From the NCBI GenBank assembly GCA_009760885.1, contig CM019707.1:36630234-36694233 (forward strand): a stretch of DNA of 64,000 bases, in the 5' to 3' direction. Positions within the stretch are counted from its first letter, which is position 1. Every line of letters begins with the position of its first letter. A program made the position numbers and the translations under genes. The DNA comes from Achatina immaculata (lineage: Eukaryota; Mollusca; Gastropoda; Stylommatophora; Achatinidae). Of the stretch, positions 53,095 through 64,000 are shown piece after piece. The notes under the pieces were generated by a model. That model was not told the origin of the DNA and did no database searches. It was given only the letters and a program-made list of their open reading frames with translations.

Positions 53095-54009
53095 ATACTC
53101 GGTTTGTATTTTGCAGCTTTCACGTATCTATGAATGCACCATTATTTTCATTTTGTAAATCTCTTTAACTCTTCCACTCCTGAATGTTCCACACTCTGTC
53201 AGAATAAACTGGAATAAGAAATTTTCTTAAAAAGAAACTGAAAGGAAGTTAATCTACAATTTACAAACGTTGGTTGGGTTAAATATGTGTTGTCTTTCAT
53301 TTTATATAGACATCGCCTAAATATCGCTCCGAGCACTGATTCGCTAAGGTACACTAGCTACCAACTCTACTAGTGGTGCTTTTTTTTTGGATTCAAAGGG
53401 TTAACAAAGCATGGCTGAACGCAAGAACTCACAAGACGCAGACGTGAAAGTCATCGGTAACGCGGTTGCGAGATATTTTTTTTTGGAAACAGAAATGCCA
53501 TGCATGGAATTCCAGACTTTTAATATCTCATTTTCCGGAAATTGTCCTAGCTAAGCTCTGTCATTGATCACTCCTTTTCGGTATTTTCCGGTTTCCTCTG
53601 AGGTTGATAAATTTTTTTCTCCACAAATAGAACTGCTATGGAAGTCAGTTACCTCTGGAAAACTCATCGGGATTGATCTTCTGGGAAGTGTCAAAGTTCA
53701 ATCCTGCAAGGTCTGCGCTGTCTGCGAAACTTAATGAATTTTTTCTGGTGTTTTTTGTTTTGTTTGTTCTCTGAATGTGGACAGGATTTGCAGAGAACTT
53801 TTCAATAGCTTAGTCAATGATATACAGACATAGCAAGGATTATAGAGATATAGCTTACATACCAGTGGGTACAGACATAGTAAACGTGCCGGTACATACA
53901 GACATAGCCAGCGTGGCTGTGCGTATTGACATAGCAAGTTTACCAGTGATATAGATACAGCAAAACTGGAGAGGGGGGTAGAGGCGCTGTACGATGAGGC
54001 AATCAGCGA
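53095..54009. other. No gene recognised
   Basis: Unique AT-rich sequence. A MAERKNSQDADVKVI-type stretch from an ATG at 53411 followed by GTAACG could pass for a first exon, but nothing else supports it. Confidence 0.4.
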
Positions 54010-55015
54010 CCCATAGCTGACTACCACCAGCATCTATACCACCACTAGCATCTATACTATAACTAGCATCTATACTACCACTAGCATCTATACTACAACT
54101 AGCATCTATACTACCACTAGCATCTATACTACAACTAGCATCTATACTACCACTAGCATCTATACTACCGCCAGCATCTATACCACCACTAGCATCTATA
54201 CTATAACTAGCATCTATACTACCACTAGCATCTATACTACAACTAGCATCTATACCACCACTAGCATCTATACTACAACTAGCATCTATACCACCACTAG
54301 CATCTATACTATAACTAGCATCTATACCACCACTAGCATCTATACTATAACTAGCATCTATACTACCACTAGCATCTATACTACAACTAGCATCTATACT
54401 ACCACTAGCATCTATACTATAACTAGCATCTATACTACCACTAGCATCTATACTATAACTAGCATTTAAACTACCGCTAGCATCTAAACTACGGCTAGCA
54501 TCTACACTACCACTAGCATTTAAACTACGGCTAGCATCTAAACTACGGCTAGCATCTAAACTACCGCTAGCATCTACACTACCGCTAGCATTTAAACTAC
54601 CGCTAGCATTTAAACTATCGCTAGCATCTAAACTACGGCTAGCATCTAAACTACGGCTAGCATCTAAACTACGGCTAGCATCTAAACTACGGCTAGCATT
54701 TAAACTACGGCTAGCATCTAAACTACGGCTAGCATTTAAACTACCGCTAGCATCTAAACTACGGCTAGCATCTAAACTACGGCTAGCATTTAAACTACGG
54801 CTAGCATCTAAACTACGGCTAGCATCTAAACTACGGCCAGCATTTAAGCTACCGCTAGCATCTAAACTACGGCTAGCATCTAAACTACGGCCAGCATTTA
54901 AACTACCGCTAGCATCTAAACTACGGCTAGCATCTACACTACAGCTAGCATCTAAACTACGGCTAGCATCTAAACTACGGCTAGCATCTACACTACCGCT
55001 AGCATCTACACTACC
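54010..55015. repeat. 18-bp minisatellite (~55 copies) with a subtype switch
   Basis: The unit ACTAGCATCTATACTACC dominates 54010-54460; GGCTAGCATCTAAACTAC dominates 54470-55015. The 18-bp unit leaves a long minus-strand frame (SIDASG, then SLDASR) of over 400 codons, Ser/Ala/Asp-rich. I treat this as an artefact, since it lacks unique coding flanks. Confidence 0.95.
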
Positions 55016-55139
55016 ACTCTGCGGAAGTATCCCCAGACCAAAGGCAAACGCCAGCCTACTTATATACACAACAGTGAGTGACTTCGTTCTGTGATATTGC
55101 TTCTCCGTTTTATGCAGTCCTTGATATATATAGCAAACA

Positions 55140-55640
55140 AGTATAGCCATGGCATACAGACATAGCAATGACATACAGGCATATCAGTGGCATACAGACA
55201 AGCAACGACATACAGGCATATCAATGGCATACAGACAAAGCAACGACATACAGGCATATCAATGGCATACAGACAAAGCAACGACATACAGGCATATCAA
55301 TGGCATACAGACATAGCAACGACATACAGGCATATCAATGGCATACAGACAAAGCAACGACATACAGGCTTATCAATGGCATACAGACATAGCAACGACA
55401 TACAGGCATATCAATGGCATACAGACAAAGCAACGACAACAGGCATATCAATGGCATACAGACATAGCAACGACATACAGGCATATCTATGGCATACAGA
55501 CAAAGCAACGACAACAGGCATATCAATGGCATACAGACAAAGCAACGACAACAGGCATATCAATGGCATACAGACATAGCAACGACATACAGGCATATCA
55601 ATGGCATACAGACAAAGCAACGACAACAGGCATAGCCTTA
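55140..55640. repeat. 38-bp minisatellite
   Basis: About 13 copies of a 38-bp unit, CATACAGGCATATCAATGGC plus ATACAGACAAAGCAACGA. A 2-base-shorter variant (CAACAGGC) occurs in the second half. Confidence 0.94.
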
Positions 55641-55714
55641 ATCATTCGATTACTCTGGGTCTCAACTTTCCCGTGGGTAAGAAGATCACTAACATATCTA
55701 CACCTGTGTCAATG

Positions 55715-56935
55715 TCCACACAAACTCTTAAGTTTGCCTTTTGCTTGCCTGTATGTGATCAAACATAAACTCTTAAGCCTGTCTTTTGCTTGCGTGTATG
55801 TCATCACACATAAACTCTTAAGCTTGTCTTTTTCTTGCCTGTATGTGATCAAACATAAACTCTTAAGCTTGCCTTGTGATTGTCTGTATGTCATCAAACA
55901 TAAACTCTTAAGCTTGTCTTTTGCTTGCCTGTATGTCATCAAACATAAACTCTTAAGTTTGCATTGTGATTGCCTGTATGTGATCAAACATAAACTCTTA
56001 AGCTTGCCTTTTGCTTGCCTCTATGTCATCAAACATAAACTCTTAAGCTTCTGTTTTGCTTGCCTGTATGTCATCAAACATAAACTCTTAAGCTTCTATG
56101 TCATCAAACATAAACTCTTAAGCTTCTGTTTTGCTTGCCTGTATGTCATCAAACATAAACTCTTAAGCTTCTATGTCATCAAACATAAACTCTTAAGCTT
56201 CTGTATCATCAAACATTAACTCTTAAGCTTGCCTTTTCTGGCTTCTATGTTATCAAACATAAACTCTTATGTTTGCCTTTTGCTTGCCTCTAAGTCATCA
56301 AAAATGAACTCTTAAGCTTGCCTTTTGCTTGCCTGTATGTGATCAAACATAAACTCTTAAGTTTGTCTTTTGCTTGCCTGTATGTGATCAAACATAAACT
56401 CTTAAGCTTGCCTTTTGCTTGTCTGTATGTGATGAAAAAAACTCTTAAGCTTGTCTTTTGCTTGTCTGTATGTGATGAAAAAAACTCTTAAGTTTGCCTT
56501 TTGCTTGTCTGTATGTGATGAAAAAAACTCTTAAGCTTGCCTTTTGCTTGCCTGTATGTGATCAAGCATAAACTCTTAAGCCTGTCTTTTGCTTGCCTGT
56601 ATGTGATCAAACATAAACTCTTAAGCCTGTCTTTTGCTTGCCTGTATGTGATCAAACATAAACTCTTAAGCTTGTCTTTTGCTTGTCTGTATATGATCAA
56701 ACATAAACTCTTAAGCTTCCATTTTGCTTGCCTGTATGTCATCAAACATAAACTCTTAAGCTTACCTTTTTGGTTGCCTGCATATAATCAAACATAAACT
56801 CTTAAACTTGCCTTTTGTGTGCCTGTATGTCATCAAACATAAACTCTTAAGCTTGCCTTTTGCTTGCCTGTATGTCATCAAACATAAACTCTTAAGCTCA
56901 CCTTTTGCTTGCCTGTATGTCATCAAACATAAACA
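55715..56935. repeat. 45-bp minisatellite (~27 copies)
   Basis: The unit AAACTCTTAAGCTTGCCTTT plus TGCTTGCCTGTATGTCATCA plus AACAT is 15 codons long and open in one frame per strand (HKLLSLPFACLYVIK). Shortened units lacking the GCCTTTTGCTTGC part occur at 56090 and 56170, and a GATGAAAAA variant runs 56430-56530. Confidence 0.95.
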
Positions 56936-56939
56936 AGGA

Positions 56940-57105
56940 TATCCGAACAGAGCCTTGTAGGTCGACATGGTCTCTATGAGGTCGCCGAACTGTCTCTTCG
57001 AAACTGAGTGGACAAACGCTGATTCATGGCCGCGAAAGAAGAGAATTAAGCCACAAGTCTGGTATGCTGACATTTTTTTTTTCTGAGTTCTTAAGAAAAA
57101 AGACA
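56940..57105 (-). other. Possible coding-like segment, unconfirmed
   Basis: Between two arrays, the minus strand reads TCGLILFFRGHESAFVHSVS then KRQFGDLIETMSTYKALFGY without a stop and with balanced composition. A CAG precedes it. The frame opens directly into the 45-bp array downstream, with no splice donor or stop at the boundary. It could be an exon remnant or chance. Confidence 0.2.
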
Positions 57106-57109
57106 ACTC

Positions 57110-57260
57110 TGATACGCAACTTTTACAACAAGTTTTAAGCAACGCAACTTTTACACATTTTCGCAACGCAACTTTTACAACACATTTTACGCAACGCAAC
57201 TTTTACAACAAGTTTTATGCAACGCAACTTTTACCACAAGTTTTACGCAACGCAACTTTT
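57110..57260. repeat. ~28-bp minisatellite
   Basis: About five and a half copies of GCAACGCAACTTTTACAACA plus AGTTTTAC, some shortened. Confidence 0.9.
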
Positions 57261-57454
57261 GTTCAGGTCAGAATTCAAAGAGGAATCCCAGGGCAAGAGT
57301 TTGTGCGTTATTTTGAAACGTGAAAATGTTAACCGCGTGGCCTGATTAATCCACAAAACAAAAATGTCACTTCTGTCTTGGGTCTCAATGGTTCAACCAA
57401 AATAACCAGCCCATTGTTTTAAAAAAAACATGATAGAAACAGCTTTATTTATTA
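57261..57454. other. No gene recognised
   Basis: Short unique spacer between two minisatellites. Confidence 0.5.
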
Positions 57455-58870
57455 ACTGAATACACAAGATCTACAAGAGCTGCTAGATATAGTAGTAACA
57501 GAAAAGATCTACAAGAGCTTCTGAATATAGTAGTAACAGAAAAGATCTACAACAGCTGCTAGATATAGTAGTAACAGAAAAGATCTACAAGAGCTGTTAG
57601 ATATAGTAGTAACAGAAAAGATCTACAAGAGCTTCTGAATATAGTAGTAACAGAAAAGATCTGCAACAGCTGCTAGATATAGTATTAATAGAAAATATCT
57701 ACAAGAGCTGCTAGATATAGTAGTAACAGAAAAGATCTACAAGAGCTTCTGAATATAGTAGTAACAGAAAAGATCTACAACAGCTGCTAGATATAGTAGT
57801 AACAGAAAAGATCTACAAGAGCTGCTAGATATAGTAGTAACAGAAAAGATCTACAAGAGCTTCTGAATATAGTAGTAACAGAAAAGATCTACAACAGCTA
57901 CTAGATATAGTAGTAACAGAAAGGTTCTAAAAGAGCTGCTAGATATAGTAGTACCAGAAAAGATCTACAAGAGCTGCTAGATATAGTAGTAACAGAAAGG
58001 TTTTACAAGAGCTGCTAGATATAGTAGTAACAGAAAGGTTTTACAAGAGCTGCTAGATATAGTAGTAACAGAAAAGATCTACAAGAGCTGCTAGATATAG
58101 TAGTAACAGAAAAGATCTACAAGAGCTGCTAGATATAGTAGTACCAGAAAAGATCTACAAGACCTGCTAGATATAGTAGTAACAGAAAAGATCTACAAGA
58201 GCTGCTAGATATAGTAGTAACAGAAAAAGATCTACAAGAGCTGCTAGATATAGTAGTAACAGAAAAAGATCTACAAGAGCTGCTAGATATAGTAGTAACA
58301 GAAAAGATCTACAAGAGCTGCTAGATATAGTAGTAACAGAAAAGATCTACAAGAGCTGCTGAATATAGTAGTAACAGAAAAGATCTACAACAGCTACTAG
58401 ATATAGTAGTAACAGAAAGGTTCTAAAAGAGCTGCTAGATATAGTAGTACCAGAAAAGATCTACAAGAGCTGCTAGATATAGTAGTAACAGAAAGGTTTT
58501 ACAAGAGCTGCTAGATATAGTAGTAACAGAAAGGTTTTACAAGAGCTGCTAGATATAGTAGTAACAGAAAAGATCTACAAGAGCTGCTAGATATAGTAGT
58601 AACAGAAAAGATCTACAAGAGCTGCTAGATATAGTAGTACCAGAAAAGATCTACAAGACCTGCTAGATATAGTAGTAACAGAAAAGATCTACAAGAGCTG
58701 CTAGATATAGTAGTAACAGAAAAGATCTACAAGAGCTGCTAGATATAGTAGTACCAGAAAAAGATCTACAAGAGCTGCTAGATATAGTAGTAACAGAAAA
58801 AGATCTACAAGAGCTGCTAGATATAGTAGTAACAGAAAAAGATCTACAAGAGCTGCTAGATATAGTAGTC
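57455..58870. repeat. 38-bp minisatellite (~37 copies) with higher-order duplication
   Basis: The unit is AGATCTACAAGAGCTGCTAG plus ATATAGTAGTAACAGAAA. Marked variants (CAACAGCTACTAG, AGGTTCTAAAAGAG, GTACCAG, AGGTTTTACAAGAG twice) occur in the same order from 57889 and again from 58385. This gives a ~496-bp block of 13 units duplicated in tandem. Confidence 0.96.
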
Positions 58871-59029
58871 GTAGAAAGTGAACATACTTGACCTTCACTG
58901 GACAGTACCCAAACAGAAACGGTGGGCGTGTCCCAGAAAGAAAACTGTACCAGAATGCAGCGCAAAAATCAAAGGAATAACATATAAAAAACTAAAACTT
59001 CTAGTTTCTTGGTACAACCATCAGATGGT

Positions 59030-59600
59030 AGGTGTACCACAGAGGTCAAAAACAGAATATGCCAAGCAAATGCAGCATTTCGGAAAATGAAATCTATTTT
59101 GTGCAGTCCGTCTTTATCAACAGATACTAGGACAAGACTCTTGAAATGCTACATCGAGACAGTCCTGCTTTGTGGAAGCTAATCATGGCCACTAACAAAA
59201 ACAACAACAAGAGCATTAGAGGCAACTGAAATGTGGCTCCTACGAAGAATGATAAGAATACCATGGACAGCTAAAATAACAAAATGGAGAATGCGTAAAG
59301 AAAGCCAATGAGAAACGAACCTTAATAAACTCACTAAGGGGGAGACAGTCAAGGTTTATTGGCCATATAATGAGAAGAGAAGGGATAGAAAATATCGTGA
59401 CAACAGGGAAAACTGGAGGCAGGAAAGGGAGAGGAAGACCAAGAGAGAAAATCTTAGATGGCTTGACTAAATGGCATGAGTGAGGCACAACAGAACTGAT
59501 GGATAACATGACAGATTGGAAACTGTGGAGAGACACGGTCGTCATAGCCTCCAGGCGTGGTATGTGATGATGATGATGATAATGATGATGATGATGATAT
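59030..59600 (+). mobile_element. Older RTE-like retrotransposon end related to family A
   Basis: With several stops and shifts it reads EVKNRICQANAAFRKMKSIL, STDTRTRLLKCYIETVLLCG, EATEMWLLRRMIRIPWTAKI, RRQSRFIGHIMRREGIENIV (mixed frame) and KGRGRPREKILDG, then an (ATG)n tail at 59566. It is clearly related to family A (IPWTAKIT, GHIMRR-GIENIVTTGK, ASR-G-stop) but much more diverged than the other copies. Confidence 0.78.
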
Positions 59601-59669
59601 AGCAGTTTTGTGTGAGAATATGATATCTAAACTACTTAGGAAGTATATCTATATAAAACTCGTCTTCTC

Positions 59670-59855
59670 CTTCATCATCATCATCATCATCATCATCGTC
59701 ATCATCGTCGTCGTCGTCGACGTCTTCTTCTTCTTCGTTTTCTTCTTCCTCGTCTTCTTCTTCCTCCTCACATTCTTCTTCCTCATCTTCTTCTTCCTCA
59801 TCTTCTTCTTCTTCTGCTTCATTATCATCGTCTTCTTCTTCTTCTTCTTTCTTCA
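59670..59855. repeat. (CAT)n, (CGT)n and (CTT)n trinucleotide tracts
   Basis: Adjacent trinucleotide runs grade from CAT through CGT to CTT/CTC. The acidic frame on the minus strand (EEE/DDD) is an artefact. Confidence 0.9.
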
Positions 59856-59887
59856 ATCTTCCTGAAACTATGAGCTTGTATTCTTAG

Positions 59888-60190
59888 CAACCGTGATATC
59901 GAGGCACGGTATCTTGTCGTGTTAGGAGCGGGTTATGGCCAATATATTTTCAGCTTCTGAGTTGAATTAAAAAACAGAGGATATGCAATACTTCTTTACC
60001 AGACTCCACCACCATGGGGACCATGGCTATCACTGCCCTGTTAGCAGACGACTGGGGATGCCAAAGGAAAGGTGGGGCAGGGTTTTAACCCAGCTGTGTT
60101 TCGCTAACCCTGACACTAGCATGTCAGCCATGGCCTTCCTTACTGCCAAAACAGGCAGCGCCTTCATCCCCAACTATTTAAGACACGCCA
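59888..60190 (+). repeat. Unnamed dispersed repeat R1, copy 2
   Basis: Homologous in blocks to 5511-5825 (see there): GATATCGAGGCACGGTATC, GGGTTATGGCC, AGACTCCACCACCATGGGGA, GGTGGGGCAGGGTT, ATGGTTCGCT-like GTGTTTCGCT. Confidence 0.6.
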
Positions 60191-60680
60191 AATAAACCTG
60201 CAGACTGATCTGTCAAGCTTTCCTGTGAGAATGTTTGATTGGTAGATCTTCTTCTTGGCTCCTGGAACCGACATATCTGGATTATCCCCACTTAGATGCT
60301 GGCAATGTGCGAAGAGATTTCCGAGTTGTTACTTGCCCGATGAAAACCACGTCTTTTTTTCAGTCCGATTCTTCTACAGAACTTCATCATCATCATCATC
60401 ATCATCATACGCCGTGCCAGCTCCTAATGGTGATCATACTTTCAATTTTTCTTTTTGCAAGTTTTTATGATATCGTTTGTCTTTTTTTTCATGTCAGTTG
60501 GTCAGTTTGTTTTTATGATAATTTTTTTTTCCTTCTATCCTTCGCTTTCTTCTCCAAACCCCCCGCCCCACCCCTGCCCCCAACAACCCCTACACCACCC
60601 TCCCCCACCTACCCCCTTGTGTTTCCCACTGATTGTGAAGTATACTCCTGATAACATTACCATAACTTATATACCGTGTA
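60191..60680. other. No gene; (CAT)n with a possible family-A tail remnant
   Basis: (CAT)n at 60384-60408 is followed by ACGCCGTGCCAGCTCCTAAT, resembling the antisense 3' end of family A (GTGCCATGCCGACTGGCGTT) but too short to assign. C-rich runs occur at 60555-60620. Confidence 0.4.
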
Positions 60681-60689
60681 TATGTTCTG

Positions 60690-60970
60690 TGCTCCCTTAT
60701 GTGTGTCCTTATGCGTGTCCTTATGCGCATCCTTATGTGTGTCCTTATGCGTGTCCTTATGCGTGTCCTTATGTGTGTCCTTATGTGTGTCGTTATGCGC
60801 ATCCTTATGTGTGTCCTTATGCGTGTTCTTATGTACGTCCTTATGTGTGTCCTTATGCATGTCCTTATGCGTGTCCTTATATGTGTCCTTATGCGTGTCC
60901 TTATGTACGTCCTTATGCGTGTCCTTATGCGTATTCTTATACATGTCCTTATGTGTGTTCTCATGTGTGG
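60690..60970. repeat. 12-bp minisatellite, unit CTTATGCGTGTC
   Basis: About 23 copies with variants (TGTGTGTC, GCGCATC, GTACGTC). Several frames on both strands stay open ([24 protein letters not shown]); none is considered a gene. Confidence 0.95.
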
Positions 60971-61590
60971 AATGTGGTCTGAACCGTTATTGGTATTGTG
61001 TGTGTTGGTGATGTGTGTCTTGATGCTGTCGTTATACATTTTTTTGTGTTAGTTGTTTCACACGGCTGAGGTATTTGTTTTGTATACGGTCTGAGAGATG
61101 ATGAGAAAGCAGGGTAGTCATAATGTCTAACTGGCTAACAGGGATCTGTCAACAGGGATAGTTGTGGTTAAGTATTTTTTTAAAAATATTAGGGTTCGGG
61201 AGGTCACAGTATGTAAGTTTGTAGCACTGGAAGAATTCAGTTACTTAATTACCACTCTCATAAGTCCCTCACTTCTCTCACTCTCTCTCTCTCTCTCTCC
61301 CTTACTGACTGATATTTTTCTACATAACCTGGGTGTGTATTAAATGGTATTTTTTCTAAAGAGAAGAGAAAAAGGGACACAGGACTGGAGATAATACGGG
61401 ACGTCTTCTAAACATATTAGCGGTTTGTTTTGTTCTGGCTAAAATTTCGATAAAAGCGCGGCCGAACGTGAATCTCTGAGATTAATTTTGTGGGAATATA
61501 AAAATATAGGACGTGGACTGTCGGTCAAACTGTGGGTCATTTTTATGCGGAGTGTCCTGGAGTGTACACGATATCTGCAGATAGCCGCCC
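60971..61590. other. No gene recognised
   Basis: Unique sequence with a (CT)n run at 61278-61299. Confidence 0.5.
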
Positions 61591-61594
61591 AACC

Positions 61595-62705
61595 AAGACA
61601 GGCTGTTCATCGCAACAAGCTGTCTTCACGACAGCCTGCTCATCTCAACAAGCTGTCTTCACGACAGCCTGCTCATCTCAACAAGCTGTCTTCACGACAG
61701 GCTGTTCATCTCAGCAAGCTGTCTTCACGACAGACTGTTCATGTCAACAAGCTGTCTTCACGACAGACTGTTCATCTCAACAAGCTGTCTTCACGACAGG
61801 CTGTTCATCTCAACAAGCTGTCTTCACGACAGCCTGCTCATCTCAACAAGCTGTCTTTACGACAGGCTGTTCATCTCAACAAGCTGTCTTCACGACAGGC
61901 TGTTCATCTCAACAAGCTGTCTTCGCGACAGCCTGCTCATCTCAACAAGCTGTCTTCACGACAGCCTGCTCATCTCAACAAGCTGTCTTCACGACAGCCT
62001 GTTCATCTCAACAAGCTGTCTTCACGACAGCCTGCTCATCTCAACAAGCTGTCTTCACGACAGGCTGTTCATCTCAACAAGCTGTCTTCACGACAGGCTG
62101 CTCATCTCAACAAGCTGTCTTCACGACAGGCTGTTCATCTAAACAAGCTGTCTTCACGACAGGCTGTTCATCTCAACAAGCTGTCTTCACGACAGACTGC
62201 TCATCTCAACAAGCTGTCTTCACGACAGCCTGCTCATTTCAACAAGCTGTCTTCACGACAGGTTGTTCATCTCAACAAGCTGTCTTCACGACAGGCTGCT
62301 CATCTCAACAAGCTGTCTTCACGACAGGCTGTTCATCTCAACAAGCTGTCTTCACGACAGGCTGCTCATCTCAATAAGCTGTCTTCACGACAGACTGTTC
62401 ATCTCAACAAGCTGTCTTCACAACAGCCAGCTCATCTCAACAAGCTGTCTTCACGACAGGCTGTTCATCTCAACAAGCTGTCTTCACGAAATGCTTTTCA
62501 TCTCAACAAGCTGTCTTCACGACAGGTTGTTCATCGCAACAAGCTGTCTTCACGACAGGCTGTTCATCTCAACATGCTGTCTTCACGACAGGCTGCTGAT
62601 CTCAACAAGCTGTCTTCACGACAGCCAGCTCATCTCAACAAGCTGTCTTCATGACAGGCTGCTCATCGCAACAAGCTGTCTTCCCGACAGGCTGTTCATC
62701 ATATA
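61595..62705. repeat. 33-bp minisatellite (~33 copies), open in all forward frames
   Basis: The unit TGTCTTCACGACAGGCTGTT plus CATCTCAACAAGC is 11 codons with no stop in any forward frame (NKLSSRQAVHL; CSSQQAVFTTG; STSCLHDRLFI). Each unit contains CTGTCTTCACGACAG, an imperfect palindrome, so each copy can form a small hairpin. Confidence 0.96.
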
Positions 62706-62749
62706 TTTCCAATATGTCTGCTGCGCTTTTACAATTTTTCCACACAGAG

Positions 62750-64000
62750 TACTTCTTCTTCGTTCGCATTGTCTGTCTATACCTGCAGTCCTGTCTCTTG
62801 GACAAATTTCACTGTTTTTTTTTTTTTTGTAATTCATGTATAGAACCATAGAGCTTATCTTCTTTAGCGGTTTCACTGGGCCAGTAATTAATTCTCAGTG
62901 TCTCATACTTGGTGCAGTTTTGGAGGATATGTTCCACAGTTTGGGGCACCTGGGCACATGTACATAGATTAGTAGTACCAACCTTAAACTTTGTATACAT
63001 ATGACTTCGGAGTCGGCTGTGTCCTGTTCGGAGACGGAAAATGGTGACTTGTTCCTTTCTGTTTAGCATGTGATAGTCATCATGTGGTGGTGTTTGTGGC
63101 TTCCTGTAGATTTTTGTCATGCTTTTCTTCTGATTATAGGTGACTGGTATGTCTGGTTGCTCCATTTCAGTGCCCTCTTTGGCCAGATGGTCAGCTTTCT
63201 CATTGCCTGGTATCCCACGTTGGGAGGGAATCCACTGCAAAGTGACTCCATGTTGTAAGCCAATTTTTGACAAGGCATCCTTAAGGTATGGTAGTTTGTT
63301 GCACTGAAGAGCTTCCAGTACTGATCTTGCATCTGTGAGAATTACTATAGGGCACGTATCAATTCTGGAGTCTGATAGTTTTTAAGCTGCAGCAATAATT
63401 GCATTAACTTCTGCATCAAAGTTGTTGCAGTATTTTCCAGTGGGTATGGAAATCTTGTCAGTGGTGTTGTTTGGATATTCAATATATGCTCCTGCCCCTC
63501 CATTCTTTATGGCATTATGTGCAGATCCATCTGTATACACACGTATCCAGGTGTCACATGGATATTTGTCATCTAGAACACTAAGTGTGGCTGTTGATCT
63601 TACAAGACTGCTCTGCATCTCACCATTCTGCACACCTTTCACTTCAGTCTGAATAGTTATTTGTGTATAATCTGCTTCTTTCCATGGTGTATGCTCTGGT
63701 ACAGATGATAATGGAGCGACTACAATTGGAAGGTCAGGTATCAGCTTATGCATACGCTTGGCCTGGTGAATGAAGCTGCTTCTTTTAAGCCGTTTTAATG
63801 CCAAGTTATTGAATCTCTCCTTCAGGGGATGGCTTATAGAGCTTAGGAATTTCTCTCCCAAGGTCATGACCTTTGTGTCTCTACGTTCCTTTAGCGCTTG
63901 AACACCAACTATTTTCTGCATTTCTGCTACTGGTGTGGACCTCATGGCACCTGTGATAATCCGTAGTGACTGATTTTGAACCTTGTCTAGATTATGCAGC
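62750..64000 (-). mobile_element. I-like non-LTR retrotransposon, RNase H end, runs off the window
   Basis: Minus-strand sister copy of the element at 47477. From the window edge it reads LRIITGAMRSTPVAEMQKIV, ERFNNLALKRLKRSSFIHQA, VYTDGSAHNAIKNGGAGAYI, NFDAEVNAIIAAA. It then meets an in-frame stop near 63381 (the codon for KK in the other copy), followed by LQWIPSQRGIPGNEKADHLA, RKEQVTIFRLRTGHSRLRSH and CTCAQVPQTVEHILQNCTKY, with (GAA)n at 62751. His in IPSHCGIPG is Gln here. The 5' part is beyond 64000. Confidence 0.9.

Noticed and set aside
53411..53461. Possible first exon (ATG, MAERKNSQDADVKVI, then GTAACG)
   Set aside because: Only a short open stretch with a weak donor; no downstream exon was found.
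54010..55174. 439-codon minus-strand frame rich in SLDAS/SIDAS repeats
   Set aside because: Entirely the 18-bp array plus short flanks; no splice sites or signal of selection visible.
57455..58870. CRISPR-like array of 38-bp repeats
   Set aside because: No unique spacers; straightforward tandem minisatellite.
61488..62832. Long forward frames (388 codons and others) over the 33-bp array
   Set aside because: All three forward frames are open at once, as expected from a stop-free unit divisible by three.

Overview
The window looks like repeat-rich intergenic and intronic DNA from an invertebrate animal. A mollusc, perhaps a sea-slug-like gastropod, is my best guess. The guess rests on the mix of RTE-like and I-like non-LTR retrotransposons, hAT, Tc1/mariner and pogo/Tigger elements, tRNA-derived SINEs and a very high minisatellite load; no sequence search was possible. 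There are no bacterial operons, no CRISPR array and no rRNA or free-standing tRNA gene. By hand estimate about a quarter of the 64 kb is tandem repeat, and many long open frames are artefacts of repeat units divisible by three.

Layout. 1-4.7 kb: four minisatellites and one family-A retrotransposon tail. 5-10.3 kb: two inverted family-C tails, a 58-bp array, two SINEs and a Tigger deletion derivative. 10.9-14.9 kb, minus strand: the one credible host gene, two exons encoding a small cysteine-rich protein with a lysine-rich tail. Its ~3.5-kb intron holds family-A, -B and -C insertions. 15-25 kb: microsatellites, SINEs, retrotransposon tails and a rearranged I-like copy with a 15-16-bp target-site duplication (TSD). 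25.5-32.1 kb: a 763-bp mariner derivative, a decayed RTE-like element carrying a 59-bp satellite that seems to derive from its own reverse transcriptase gene, a long family-B fragment and a Tc1-like element. 32.8-37 kb: a CT tract, a 28-bp array and a 2.3-kb 42-bp array open on both strands. 37.4-40 kb: a mariner remnant abutting an RTE-like endonuclease. 41-46 kb: more arrays, and a decayed hAT transposase gene with datable nested insertions. 47.5-52 kb: the best-preserved element, a 4.5-kb I-like retrotransposon with an 11-bp TSD, disabled by stops and a frameshift. 52.4-64 kb: a family-A copy, six large minisatellites and another I-like copy running off the window end.

No genes here work as a pathway. 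The common logic is mobile DNA. Three groups of retrotransposon 3' ends (families A, B, C) carry different short tandem-repeat tails, (ATG)n, (AAGAT)n and (AATG)n, and insert as 5'-truncated fragments with 8-11-bp TSDs. Non-autonomous DNA elements keep their ends but have lost their catalytic regions, and minisatellites expand in and between them.
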